From positions 1 through 64,000 of the forward strand of contig CALHFG010000070.1 in NCBI GenBank assembly GCA_938029215.1: 64,000 nt of DNA, read 5' to 3'. Positions 44,079-52,919 of this stretch are shown here, piece by piece (the first letter of the stretch is position 1; each line of letters opens with the position of its first letter). Source of the DNA: an uncultured Acidimicrobiales bacterium. Lineage in GTDB: Bacteria; Actinomycetota; Acidimicrobiia; Acidimicrobiales; SZUA-35. The notes under the pieces were generated by a model. That model was not told where the DNA came from and did not search any database. It was given only the letters and a program-made list of their open reading frames with translations. The position numbers were made by a program, and so were the translations under genes.

Positions 44079-46175
44079 CTACTGCAGCTGGCTGAGACTG
44101 ACGGGGTCGCCTACGACGGTCATCCGTTGGGTCGAGCGGGTGAGGGCAACATACAGGCTGCGATAGCCCTGCGGATTCTCGTCGACGATCTGTCCTGGTC
44201 CGACGATGATCGAAGCGTCAACTTCGAGGCCCTTCACGAGACCAACGGGCACGATGGTGATCCGGCTGTCCAGGCCGTCTTGGGGGGCACGACCGGCCTC
44301 GATCCCGGCCTCACCCAAAGCGCGTTGCACATCATCGGCTAGTGACGACGGCACGATGATCGCGGTGTTCCCACTGTCTGAGCTCTTCAGCTCGACCCGA
44401 GCCGCTTCGACCATCGCTGCCATCATGTCGGTCCGACCCTCGGCAGGCACGAACACCGGGTCATCCCCATCGCCGCGAACCGAAACCGGCGGCGCAAGCT
44501 CGGGTGCCGCCAATGGAAGAATTCGCGCTGCCACCTCCATAAGGGGGGCGGGAATTCGGTAGCCGACGGTGAGCTCGCGGCGAGCCCCGGGCTTCTTGTC
44601 GGGGAGATGTTCTAGCACCTCTTCCCATGAGTGATGGGCCCACGCACCGGTGCTTTGCGCAATGTCGCCGACGATGGTCATAGACCCGGTCAAGGATCGA
44701 CGGGTGAGCATCCTCAGCTGCATTGGTGAAAGGTCCTGAGCCTCATCGACGACGATGTGTCCGTAGGTCCTGGGGTCATCTTCGGCCTTTTCCTTAGGCA
44801 GCCGGCCAAGCACTTCTCGAGCCTCATCGAGCAAAGGAACGTCATCGGCGGTCCAGATTCGGAACGGCAACTTCCCTACTTCTTCACGCGGCCGGAACAA
44901 CGCGTTTCGTTCGGATGTGTTGAGGCGGCGCCCGGCGGATCGCAGAAGAGCTTTGGAACCGAACAGATCATGCAACAGCTGGGCTGGTGTGAGCGTGGGC
45001 CACATCCAATCGAGGGCCTCTCGCATCACCAGGGACCCGGCGAGCGATTCCTTGACCTCTTTGATGCTCAGCTCATCGGGGTGGTTGTCAACCAGTGTCT
45101 CAAAGACACGGTTCTCGACGAAGCGGCGGGAGGCGTTGTGATAACTCGATCGTTCTTGGGCTTGCTCCACGATGTAGGCGGACTGTTTCGCAGACATGCG
45201 AAGGATTCGAGACCCAAACCCGACCCGGAGATCTTCCCGCAGCGGTCGTTGCCGGTCGGCCACGGCTCGCCGAAGAACGGTGACCATGCGAAGGTCGCCC
45301 TTGATACGGGCGGTGTTCAGCTGGTCGCGACCTCTTACGCGAACCGCCCCGCCGATCAAATCGGCCAGGACCCGCATGTGCACACCCGCTTCGCCCAGCG
45401 ACGGAAGTACCTGTTCGATGTAGCCGAGGAACAAGCGGTTGGGGCCCACAACCAGCAGACCTTGGCCATCCAACGGAAAGCGGTGGGTGTAAAGCAAATA
45501 GGCGGCTCGATGAAGAGCCACCACGGTCTTGCCGGTGCCCGGCCCGCCCTGAACAACCAGAACTCCGGGGAGCGGAGCTCGAATAATCTCATCTTGTTCG
45601 CCCTGAATAGTGCCGACGATGTCGCCTAGGTGACCGGTGCGAGAGGTCTTGAGTGCCGCAACCAACGCGCCCTCGCCCCGAAGCTCATTGCCGTTGACCG
45701 TGATCGCTTGTTGACCGCGAGCATCACCGAAGAATTCGTCTTCGAGTCCGATCAACTCGTTTCCCCTGCTGATGAAGTGCCGCCGCCGAACCAGCCCCAA
45801 GGGGTCTGACCCCGTTGCCCGGTAGAACGGCTCGGCGACCGGAGCGCGCCAGTCGACGATGAGGGGTTCGTTGTCGCTGTCAGCCACCGCTATACGACCG
45901 ATGTGGAAGCTGCCGCCGCCTGCTTCTTCTGCCTGGTCGATTCGTCCAAAGCACAACGACCGCTGACCCAGTTCGAGCTTGCTCAGTCGGTTGGCGATGT
46001 TTTCGTTGATGACCTCTCGTTCCCACCGTGCCTGGCTCGTACCGCCCTTGCCGACCTCCACCATGGTCTTGAGCTGGACGGCTTCGCCGCGCGTCGCTTC
46101 AAGGCGCCGGAGGGCGTGCTCGAGAAAGGCCTGCTCAGCGGCGAGTTCGGGATGGTCAGACAAAGACGACTCCAA
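44079..46175 (-). CDS. helD: HelD/HelR-type RNA polymerase recycling ATPase
   Basis: 698 residues. An N-terminal coiled-coil arm (about 10-75) is followed by a UvrD/Rep-like motor split by inserted segments. Walker A is GGPGTGKT (210-217) and the Walker B box VVDEAQDLSPMQLRML lies near 470. Further motifs are IVGDIAQSTG and the terminal YVALTRSTQRM. The order and size fit actinobacterial HelD proteins, which enter RNA polymerase channels and release it from nucleic acid; some (HelR) protect against rifamycins. The start is a TTG without a clear ribosome site and is the weakest part of the call. Confidence 0.88.
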   Translation of the reverse strand: MESSLSDHPELAAEQAFLEHALRRLEATRGEAVQLKTMVEVGKGGTSQARWEREVINENIANRLSKLELGQRSLCFGRIDQAEEAGGGSFHIGRIAVADSDNEPLIVDWRAPVAEPFYRATGSDPLGLVRRRHFISRGNELIGLEDEFFGDARGQQAITVNGNELRGEGALVAALKTSRTGHLGDIVGTIQGEQDEIIRAPLPGVLVVQGGPGTGKTVVALHRAAYLLYTHRFPLDGQGLLVVGPNRLFLGYIEQVLPSLGEAGVHMRVLADLIGGAVRVRGRDQLNTARIKGDLRMVTVLRRAVADRQRPLREDLRVGFGSRILRMSAKQSAYIVEQAQERSSYHNASRRFVENRVFETLVDNHPDELSIKEVKESLAGSLVMREALDWMWPTLTPAQLLHDLFGSKALLRSAGRRLNTSERNALFRPREEVGKLPFRIWTADDVPLLDEAREVLGRLPKEKAEDDPRTYGHIVVDEAQDLSPMQLRMLTRRSLTGSMTIVGDIAQSTGAWAHHSWEEVLEHLPDKKPGARRELTVGYRIPAPLMEVAARILPLAAPELAPPVSVRGDGDDPVFVPAEGRTDMMAAMVEAARVELKSSDSGNTAIIVPSSLADDVQRALGEAGIEAGRAPQDGLDSRITIVPVGLVKGLEVDASIIVGPGQIVDENPQGYRSLYVALTRSTQRMTVVGDPVSLSQLQ

Positions 46176-46262
46176 AATTGGGGGGCTAAATATGATACCG
46201 GCGCTGGCTTGAACCGCTCACTCAGCATTCGACGTCTGCTCGCCGGTTCTCAAAGAAATCGC

Positions 46263-46280
46263 TTGTGAAACGATTCACAA
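46263..46280. promoter_or_regulatory. Perfect 7-bp inverted repeat (TTGTGAA-N4-TTCACAA), operator candidate
   Basis: An 18-bp dyad lies in the divergent region between helD and the CrtA-like gene, about 60 bp before the latter. Its symmetry and size fit a dimeric repressor or activator site; no regulator gene is adjacent. Confidence 0.5.
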
Positions 46281-46339
46281 TCTGTCAGTGTGGCAACAGT
46301 GGCAATTTGGCGCCACGCCAACAGAAGAGGTCAGATGCA

Positions 46340-47074
46340 ATGCCGTCCTGCTCGATTCATATGGTTGACAATGGTGTCGGAGGCTTCTTCCGTAGCCGCC
46401 ACCCACGCCCCGAAAAGACCCCGGGGCTCCTGAGCGCTCAGCGACTCACCGCAGCTGCATTTAGCGGAAAGCAGTATCCAGGGGCTCCCCAGCTAGGCCG
46501 AAACGCATTCATCGCATTCTGGGACGATGACGCCGCTATCGACAGTTTCGTGCGGTCGCCGGAGGGTTCGCACTGGTCCGATGGCTGGCACGTCCGGTGC
46601 CAGGTGACCCGAGCGATCGGACGTTGGCCCGGCCTCCCAACCGATGTGGCACGCGACGTGAAGATGTCCAGCGATCATCCGGTTGTCGGAATTTCCCTGG
46701 GCCCGCTGCGCCTCCGGCACGGGGTTGCATTCAACAAACTCAACACCCGCATCGAGGCTCAACTGATGGAGTCCGAAGGGGTCGCCTGGGCCTCCGCATT
46801 CTTTGCCGCTCCGGCGACGCTCTGCACCGTCACAATCTGGGAGTCGGCCCAGGCCCTGCATGCCTTTGCCCGAAGCGGCGCCCACGCTGCCGGCATGCAG
46901 GCTTCGCTCGACAAAGACTTTGACCCCTCCCTCCCAAACGGGACCAAGTTCTTCAAACCCGACTCCATCTTCATGAGCCTGCGCCCCTATCACACAACGG
47001 GTTCGCTGGCAGGAAAGAACCCTCTCCCCGAACACGCCTTCAGCGATCGAATCCCCCTCCCCGACCTATCCTGA
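46340..47074 (+). CDS. CrtA (spheroidene monooxygenase)-like protein
   Basis: 244 residues from ATG 46340, preceded by AGAGG; an upstream in-frame GTG at 46265 lies inside the dyad described above and is less likely. Two related halves resemble the CrtA family: AFIAFWDDDAAIDSFVRS with DGWHVRCQ and GRWPGLP, then CTVTIWESAQALHAFARSGAHAAGM. CrtA introduces keto groups into acyclic carotenoids, but no other carotenoid gene is nearby. It sits 4 bp before hemE, and the hemE -10 box lies in its last codons. A haem-linked oxygenase role is possible. The function should be read as family-level only. Confidence 0.5.
   Translation: MPSCSIHMVDNGVGGFFRSRHPRPEKTPGLLSAQRLTAAAFSGKQYPGAPQLGRNAFIAFWDDDAAIDSFVRSPEGSHWSDGWHVRCQVTRAIGRWPGLPTDVARDVKMSSDHPVVGISLGPLRLRHGVAFNKLNTRIEAQLMESEGVAWASAFFAAPATLCTVTIWESAQALHAFARSGAHAAGMQASLDKDFDPSLPNGTKFFKPDSIFMSLRPYHTTGSLAGKNPLPEHAFSDRIPLPDLS
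47067..47072 (+). promoter_or_regulatory. -10 box TATCCT, leaderless start of hemE
   Basis: TATCCT, 6 nt (GAAGGC), then GTG at 47079. The box lies within the 3' end of the CrtA-like gene, giving hemE its own promoter. Confidence 0.6.
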
Positions 47075-47078
47075 AGGC

Positions 47079-48116
47079 GTGTTCCCCCTCCTCCGTGCCG
47101 CCCGCCAGATCCCCGGTGAACCGGGCACCACCGCCAATCGAGTTCCGGTCTGGTTCATGCGCCAAGCCGGTCGATCCCTACCCGAATACAAGAAAGTTCG
47201 TGGCGAGGGCACGATCCTTCATGTGATCGCCGACCCTGATCGTGCCACCGAGATCACACTGCAGCCCGTGCGTCGTTACGGCGTCGATGCCGCAATCCTC
47301 TACAGCGACATCGTTACTCCCATCTGGGCCGTCGACTTTGGCATCGATATCGTCCCTGGCGTCGGCCCGGTGTGCGAACACCCCTTCGCATCAGCCGCCG
47401 ACCTCGACCGGTTGCGCCCACTAGAAGCTGACGTCGACCTTCCCTATCAAGCTGAGACCATACGGAACGTGGTGGCGGATGGAACGGTCCCGCTCATCGG
47501 GTTCGCCGGTGGGCCTTTTACTCTCGCCAGCTACTTGGTCGAGGGCAAGCCGTCCCGGTCCTACACCAAAGTCAAGGCGCTCATGTTCAGTGACCCCAAG
47601 CTTTGGCACGAGCTCTGCGAGATCATCTCCGACCTCGCAATCGCAACGTTGAAGGCGCAGGTCGCAGCAGGAGCATCGATGGTGCAACTCTTCGATAGTT
47701 GGGCGGGCGCTCTGCGACCCGAGCACTACGAAGAGTTCGTGCTTCCTCACTCCACCCGCATTCTGGCGGAGGTCGGAGACCTTGGCGTCCCCCGCACCCA
47801 CTTTGGGATCAACACCGGTGAACTCCTGGGTCACATGGCCGATGCCGGCGCAGACGTCGTGGGCGTCGACTGGCGCACTCCACTGTCGGTGGCACGAGAA
47901 CGCACGGGCGGTCGGGTGGCCCTGCAAGGAAACCTGGATCCTGCGCTCACCACCGGCACCTGGTCCGTGATGGAGAAAGAAGTCCGCCGCGTGCTCGCCG
48001 ACAACAACGATCACCCTGGCCACATCTTCAACCTGGGTCATGGCGTAATGCCCGAGTCCGATCCCGGGATCCTCAAACAGGTTGTCGAGCTCGTCCACGA
48101 AGAGGGTCGTTGTTAG
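47079..48116 (+). CDS. hemE: Uroporphyrinogen decarboxylase
   Basis: 345 residues. The N-terminal signature VPVWFMRQAGRSLPEY and the internal FAGGPFTLASYLVEG, FDSWAG and FNLGHG segments are characteristic. It removes four carboxyl groups from uroporphyrinogen III to give coproporphyrinogen III in the cytoplasm. The family usually has RYLPEY; here Tyr is replaced by Ser. Followed after 10 bp by the next haem enzyme, cgoX, forming an operon. Confidence 0.95.
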   Translation: MFPLLRAARQIPGEPGTTANRVPVWFMRQAGRSLPEYKKVRGEGTILHVIADPDRATEITLQPVRRYGVDAAILYSDIVTPIWAVDFGIDIVPGVGPVCEHPFASAADLDRLRPLEADVDLPYQAETIRNVVADGTVPLIGFAGGPFTLASYLVEGKPSRSYTKVKALMFSDPKLWHELCEIISDLAIATLKAQVAAGASMVQLFDSWAGALRPEHYEEFVLPHSTRILAEVGDLGVPRTHFGINTGELLGHMADAGADVVGVDWRTPLSVARERTGGRVALQGNLDPALTTGTWSVMEKEVRRVLADNNDHPGHIFNLGHGVMPESDPGILKQVVELVHEEGRC

Positions 48117-48126
48117 GGCCAGGCCG

Positions 48127-49458
48127 ATGAAGATTGCCGTCGTTGGCGGCGGTCTCTCCGGCCTCGTCGCGGCATATGACCTAACCGTCGCGGGCCATCG
48201 CGTCGCCGTGTACGAAGGATCGAACCGGTGGGGTGGAAAGATCTTCTCGTCTCCGGTTGGAGATCGGTCGATCGATGCGGGCCCGGACAACTTCCTCGCT
48301 CGAGTCCCCGATGCAACCGCCCTCTGCGTCGAACTGGGACTCGAGGATCAACTCACCGTTCCGGTAGCACCCAAACCGGCATACATCTACATCAACGGCT
48401 CGCTAGCACCGCTGCCGGCCGGGACCGTGCTGGGCGTTCCGACCGACTTTGATGCTCTCGCGGGGGTCATCTCCCCGGCTGGAATCGAACGAGCCAAGCA
48501 AGACCTCACGCTTCCTGCCACTTCACTGGACCAGACCACGTCCGTCGCCGACTACTGCAGGGCCCGGTTGGGCGATGAAGTCACCGACACCCTCATCGAT
48601 CCCATGGTGGGCGGAATCAACGCATCGTCGATCGAACGGCTGTCCATGGCCGACGGCGCCAGTCAACTGTTCGCTGCCGCCCGGCGGGGCCCGTCGATCA
48701 TCGAAGGCTTGCGGGAGGCTCGGGCCAGCGTTGGCGCAACCCTGGGATCGGCTGGCAAGGACCAACCCGTATTTCACGGCCTCAACGGCGGCATGGCTAC
48801 CCTCATCGATCGCCTCGTTCGCGAACTCACCCGACTCGGCGCTCACCTGCAGCTCAACACGCCGGTATCAGCGCTCCCCCGGGATGTTGATCACGTGATC
48901 GTCGCAACTCAGGCTCACGCGGCCGCAACGTTGCTCGCTACAGAAAGCCCCGACGCTGCCCAACTGGTGGGTGCGATCAACCATGCGTCTGTAGCTCAGC
49001 TCACAGTGGAGTTCCCCTCTGACCAGCTGACACCACTAGACGCATCTGGCATTCTCGTGCCACGGCCGGCCGGTCTGGTGATGACTGCGTGCACGTGGTT
49101 CTCCACGAAGTGGGGTCAATACGCCAGGTCAGGCTCCTCTCTGGTGCGAATCACATCGGGTCGATACGGCGACCTTCGGGCGTCTCAGATGGACGACAAC
49201 GACCTCGCCAATACGTTGTTGGCCGACTTCGCCCACGTTTATGCCCACCCTGGCGTGCCGCTCGCCCGGCGCATCGTGCGTTGGCCCGACGCGTTCCCAC
49301 AGTACGAACCGGGCCATGGCCAACGAGTCGACCAGGCCGTGGACGCGCTCGCTGTGGATGCGCCGCACATTCATCTCGTGGGCAACTCCTACCGAGGAAT
49401 CGGCATTCCCGCCACCATCAAATTGGCTCGCCAGACCGTCGCGGCGATCATCGCATAG
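48127..49458 (+). CDS. cgoX: Coproporphyrinogen III / protoporphyrinogen oxidase (HemY family)
   Basis: 443 residues. An N-terminal FAD motif VVGGGLSGLVAAYDL is followed by RWGGKI and the family phrase DAGPDNFLAR, and the C-terminus ends NSYRGIGIPATIKLARQTV. In Actinobacteria this enzyme normally oxidises coproporphyrinogen III to coproporphyrin III in the coproporphyrin-dependent haem route, hence cgoX rather than hemG. The ATG at 48127 is preceded by AGGGCCAGG. Ferrochelatase and ChdC genes are not in the window. Confidence 0.92.
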   Translation: MKIAVVGGGLSGLVAAYDLTVAGHRVAVYEGSNRWGGKIFSSPVGDRSIDAGPDNFLARVPDATALCVELGLEDQLTVPVAPKPAYIYINGSLAPLPAGTVLGVPTDFDALAGVISPAGIERAKQDLTLPATSLDQTTSVADYCRARLGDEVTDTLIDPMVGGINASSIERLSMADGASQLFAAARRGPSIIEGLREARASVGATLGSAGKDQPVFHGLNGGMATLIDRLVRELTRLGAHLQLNTPVSALPRDVDHVIVATQAHAAATLLATESPDAAQLVGAINHASVAQLTVEFPSDQLTPLDASGILVPRPAGLVMTACTWFSTKWGQYARSGSSLVRITSGRYGDLRASQMDDNDLANTLLADFAHVYAHPGVPLARRIVRWPDAFPQYEPGHGQRVDQAVDALAVDAPHIHLVGNSYRGIGIPATIKLARQTVAAIIA

Positions 49459-49512
49459 AGGCCCCAGCTCGGACGCCGGACTGGGACCTGGGCCAGATCG
49501 TGGACCCTCGAC

Positions 49513-49518
49513 TACGGT
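49513..49518 (+). promoter_or_regulatory. -10 box TACGGT, leaderless start of the TauD-type gene
   Basis: TACGGT, 6 nt (CGGTTC), then ATG at 49525. Confidence 0.55.
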
Positions 49519-49524
49519 CGGTTC

Positions 49525-50373
49525 ATGGTGCTCACCGTCACCCCGAGCGGACAATCGTGTGGCGCGGAGGTGCGCGGCATCGATCTCACCGAACCTCTCG
49601 CCTCGGATGAGGTTCACAAGATCCGCACCGCGTGGATTGCACACAAGGTCCTGAGCTTTCCCAACCAGAAGCTCAGCGACGCAGACCAGGAGCGGTTCAC
49701 GCTGTACTTTGGCCCCTTCGGTGAGGACCCGTTCTTTGAACCAATCGATGACCATCCAAACGTGGCGGCAATCAGTCGACGAGCCGACGAAACGTCGTCA
49801 CTCTTCGCCGAGAATTGGCATGCCGATTGGAGCTTTCAAGAGTTTCCACCCGACGGGACCTGTCTCGCCAGCAAGATCGTTCCGCCCCACGGCGGGAACA
49901 CCGAGTTCACCGATCAGGTGGCCGCTTACGAGGCACTTCCCAATGACCTACGGGCCTGGGCCGACGGCGCCACCGTCATTCACTCCGCACGAGGCGGATA
50001 CGCCCCCGACGGAGCCCATGGCCAGGACGACGTCGACCGGTCGATGAAGATCCGGTTCTCCGAAACCGCCTACCAGACCCAGAGCCACCCACTCGTGCGG
50101 CCTCACCCCGAGTCCGGCGCCAGGACGCTCTACAGCTGTTTGGGCTACATCATCGGTGTCGAAGGAATGGATGACTCGACGGCTCGGCCGATGCTTCGGG
50201 AACTCTTGCACTGGCAGGGAAAGCCGGAGTTTCGCTACACCCACCAATGGCAGCCCGACATGCTGGTCATGTGGGACAACCGGTGTGTGTTGCACCGGGC
50301 AACAGGGGGTTATGACGGCTATGAACGACTGCTTCACAGGACCACCATTGGCTACAACCCGGCGTTCTCGTGA
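49525..50373 (+). CDS. TauD/TfdA family 2-oxoglutarate-dependent dioxygenase
   Basis: 282 residues. The start resembles the family's GAEVRGIDLTEPL. Iron ligands are the His and Asp of WHADWSF and the distal His of VLHRATGGYDG; a C-terminal Arg follows in RLLHRTTIG, the 2-oxoglutarate anchor. Members oxidise taurine, other sulfonates, phenoxyacetates or carnitine-like compounds; no transporter is adjacent to suggest which. Leaderless promoter directly upstream. Confidence 0.9.
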   Translation: MVLTVTPSGQSCGAEVRGIDLTEPLASDEVHKIRTAWIAHKVLSFPNQKLSDADQERFTLYFGPFGEDPFFEPIDDHPNVAAISRRADETSSLFAENWHADWSFQEFPPDGTCLASKIVPPHGGNTEFTDQVAAYEALPNDLRAWADGATVIHSARGGYAPDGAHGQDDVDRSMKIRFSETAYQTQSHPLVRPHPESGARTLYSCLGYIIGVEGMDDSTARPMLRELLHWQGKPEFRYTHQWQPDMLVMWDNRCVLHRATGGYDGYERLLHRTTIGYNPAFS

Positions 50374-50435
50374 TGCGTCAATGAGCTGGCAGGCACCGCC
50401 ATCCTGACCGGCGGAGATCAGACTGCCATCGGCAC

Positions 50436-50441
50436 TAGGCT
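50436..50441 (+). promoter_or_regulatory. -10 box TAGGCT, leaderless start of lnt
   Basis: TAGGCT, 6 nt (GCACCG), then GTG at 50448. The dtd gene has the same hexamer. Confidence 0.55.
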
Positions 50442-50447
50442 GCACCG

Positions 50448-51995
50448 GTGCTCGACCGGCTGAGGAACATCCCGTGGTGGGCTCGCGCAATGCTCAGCGG
50501 CGTCCTCATTGCTGGCTCGCTTCCTCCATGGGGTTGGTGGCCGATGGCATTTCTCGGGATGGCCATTTGGGACGACCTCACGGCCGATGTCGGAGCGTTT
50601 GGGCGATTCCGACGTTCGTTCGTCATCGCCGCCACCTGGTTGACGATCGCGATGTTCTGGATGATCGATCTCACCGCTCCTGGCTTCGCGATCGCCGTCC
50701 TCGCCTACTCGTGCTACTTCGGGATCGCCGGGGCGGTAACCCCGACGAAACGGTCGCTCCGCTTCGTCGTGTTCCCCGCTGCCATCGTGGTGGCCGAACT
50801 GGTTCGATGGCGTTTCCCGTTCGGCGGGGTCCCGTTGGCCAACATCGCCCTCAGCCAGGTGGAGACCCCGCTGGCGTGGACGGCTCGGGTGGGTGGCCCG
50901 TACCTGATCATTGTGCTTGTCGTGCTGGTCGGCCTGTCGCTGCGAGAAGTTGTCACCACCGACAACCGGCGTCTCGGACTCTTGGGCCTTGCGATCGTCG
51001 CAGCATCGATTGGCCTGAGCATGGTGCACCCCCGGGCGTCTGATCTCGGCGAGCTCGATGTTGCGGTGGTTCAAGGAGGCGGCGCCACTCGCACGCGAGC
51101 GTCGGGAGAATCGGCGGCTGTTGTGCTGGGCCGGCACGTGGAGGCAACTCGACACCTCGAAGCAAGCGTTGATCTCGTGTTGTGGCCAGAGAACGTCGTG
51201 AACCCCGGCCGATTCTTCGATGTCGACGATGCATCCGACGTTGTCTCGCAGGTAGCCCAGGAGGCGGACGCCACTCTGCTGACCGGCTGGTTCTACCGAG
51301 TCGACGGGGGAACCGTCAACTACCAGGCGGCCAACACCGCAAACGGTGTCGAAGTCGATCGATACGACAAGGTTCGCATCGTCCCGTTTGGCGAGTACGT
51401 GCCGCTGCGCGGTCTGATTGAACGGTTCAACAGCGACATCCCGAACGCCGACGTGCTCCCGGGCACGGGTCCCGCGGTTGTGGATGTTCCCGAGGGTCGC
51501 ATCGGCATCAACATCTCGTGGGAGGCCTACTTCGAACGGCGCAACCGAGACTCGGTGGCAAACGGCGCCGAGGTCCTGACCAATCCCACCAACGGTGCGA
51601 GCTACTGGCTCACCCAGGTCCACACCCAACAGGTGGCGAGCAACCAACTACGGGCGATCGAAGGTGACCGCTGGCTGCTCATGGCCGCACCCACCGGCAT
51701 GTCGGCCATTATCTCTCCCGACGGCGACGTGATGCAGAGAAGCGATCTCGGCGAGCGAATCGTCATGACCGACACGATCCAACGACGTGAAGGGCGAACC
51801 CTTTTCAGCTACCTCGGAATCTGGCCCGTTCTGCTTTACGCACTGTTTGCGATCGCGGTCGCCAGTCCGTTCGAGGTCGGTTCGTTGCTCGCGAAGCGAA
51901 CCAACGAGACCGATTCGGTCGATCGGTCTCGTTCCGACACGACCGACTCCCACGAGCCGGTCGACCAGCGCGACAGACTTACAGAGGCTGAGTAA
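50448..51995 (+). CDS. lnt: Apolipoprotein N-acyltransferase-like protein with Ser at the catalytic Cys position
   Basis: 515 residues: about six N-terminal hydrophobic segments (10-190), a nitrilase-like periplasmic domain (about 200-440) and one C-terminal span. Residues matching the Lnt triad are Glu248 in LWPENVV, Lys308 in YDKVRIVPFGEYVP, and Ser357 in NISWEAYF. The last stands where classical Lnt has I-C-Y-E with the catalytic cysteine. Lnt transfers an acyl chain from phospholipid to the N-terminal cysteine of lipoproteins. A serine acyl carrier might still work or the protein may do something else. The 3' end overlaps the convergent DUF4328 gene by 17 bp. Confidence 0.85.
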   Translation: MLDRLRNIPWWARAMLSGVLIAGSLPPWGWWPMAFLGMAIWDDLTADVGAFGRFRRSFVIAATWLTIAMFWMIDLTAPGFAIAVLAYSCYFGIAGAVTPTKRSLRFVVFPAAIVVAELVRWRFPFGGVPLANIALSQVETPLAWTARVGGPYLIIVLVVLVGLSLREVVTTDNRRLGLLGLAIVAASIGLSMVHPRASDLGELDVAVVQGGGATRTRASGESAAVVLGRHVEATRHLEASVDLVLWPENVVNPGRFFDVDDASDVVSQVAQEADATLLTGWFYRVDGGTVNYQAANTANGVEVDRYDKVRIVPFGEYVPLRGLIERFNSDIPNADVLPGTGPAVVDVPEGRIGINISWEAYFERRNRDSVANGAEVLTNPTNGASYWLTQVHTQQVASNQLRAIEGDRWLLMAAPTGMSAIISPDGDVMQRSDLGERIVMTDTIQRREGRTLFSYLGIWPVLLYALFAIAVASPFEVGSLLAKRTNETDSVDRSRSDTTDSHEPVDQRDRLTEAE

Positions 51996-52824
51996 ACCCA
52001 CTCGATCCGGAACCCTGGAAGTCGGGCGAGGTCACCCCGGGTGGTGGAGGCGGAGCAGTCGTCGGCGCCCCGTGCTGGAACGGATTGTTCGCCGCCTGAC
52101 GAGGGTTTACCCAGGGGCTATCGAGCGCAGCTTGGTGCCTCTTTTGCAGCGGACCGAGCACTCGCAAGTACAAGACACAAGAAACGATCAGAATGGACGA
52201 TGAAATGGCAACCCCAAGCGACTCGTTGGCGTAGTCCTGCAGGGTCGCGTTATTGAACGGAGCGGTGGGCGCTAGGCGATCGGCCAAGAGGTAAATCACG
52301 AAGCTGCCCCACCAGTACGCGGCGAGCGGAGGCGCCGCCGACGGTGGGGTTCGCTCCCCTGCGGCACGGCTTGCCACCCACGCCTGGTCCACAACTTGTC
52401 GGGGCCGGACGAAATTCAGAAGCGGAATGATCCAACCGGTGATGGCCCAATGGCTTTTGTGTTCACCAACCCCTGGCGCAAGGATCTTTCCGTTGTCGAG
52501 CATTCGCTTCAAAAGGACCATCGTCGAAATTGCCGCGCCGATGAATAGACCAAGGAACACCAGTTCGACAAGCACAGAAAGGTCATAGAGCTCGAATGTG
52601 CTGAACCGATCGATGGCAGGGTCGTTGAATTGCTGACTGAGGCGGAAGTTCATCAGCACTCGAACGACCAGCACCGGTAGTTGAATCCAAAGAAACACTC
52701 GGAGCGTCTTCGCTACCGTCGCTGTCTGCTTGAGGCCTTGCCCTGCCGGTTGCAGATAGCCAACCCCTCCGGGGTAGGGCGCGGGCTGCATCTGCCAGGT
52801 GTCGGGGGATTCGGGATTACTCAC
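51979..52824 (-). CDS. DUF4328 multi-span membrane protein
   Basis: 281 residues from GTG 52824; a frame extension to 52881 gives a hydrophobic but unsupported leader. Pro/Gly-rich N-terminus, then about four to six hydrophobic segments. The motif ITGWIIPLLNFVRPRQVVDQAW is diagnostic of DUF4328, a family of unknown function. The Pro-rich tail is probably cytoplasmic. Its stop lies inside the 3' end of the convergent lnt gene. Confidence 0.82.
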   Translation of the reverse strand: MSNPESPDTWQMQPAPYPGGVGYLQPAGQGLKQTATVAKTLRVFLWIQLPVLVVRVLMNFRLSQQFNDPAIDRFSTFELYDLSVLVELVFLGLFIGAAISTMVLLKRMLDNGKILAPGVGEHKSHWAITGWIIPLLNFVRPRQVVDQAWVASRAAGERTPPSAAPPLAAYWWGSFVIYLLADRLAPTAPFNNATLQDYANESLGVAISSSILIVSCVLYLRVLGPLQKRHQAALDSPWVNPRQAANNPFQHGAPTTAPPPPPGVTSPDFQGSGSSGFTQPL

Positions 52825-52907
52825 AGTTCTGTATCGGAGCTCCCCGCAGATCGCTGTAGTAAAAGCGAGCGCTCCGAGCACTCGGATTCACCCTCGGTGC
52901 CGCGGCC

Positions 52908-52913
52908 TAGGCT
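52908..52913 (+). promoter_or_regulatory. -10 box TAGGCT, leaderless start of dtd
   Basis: TAGGCT, 6 nt (GACCGG), then ATG at 52920. Confidence 0.6.
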
Positions 52914-52919
52914 GACCGG

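Noticed and set aside
46176-46262. Rifamycin-associated element upstream of helD
   Set aside because: No matching inverted repeat to that element was seen; only the unrelated TTGTGAA dyad is present.
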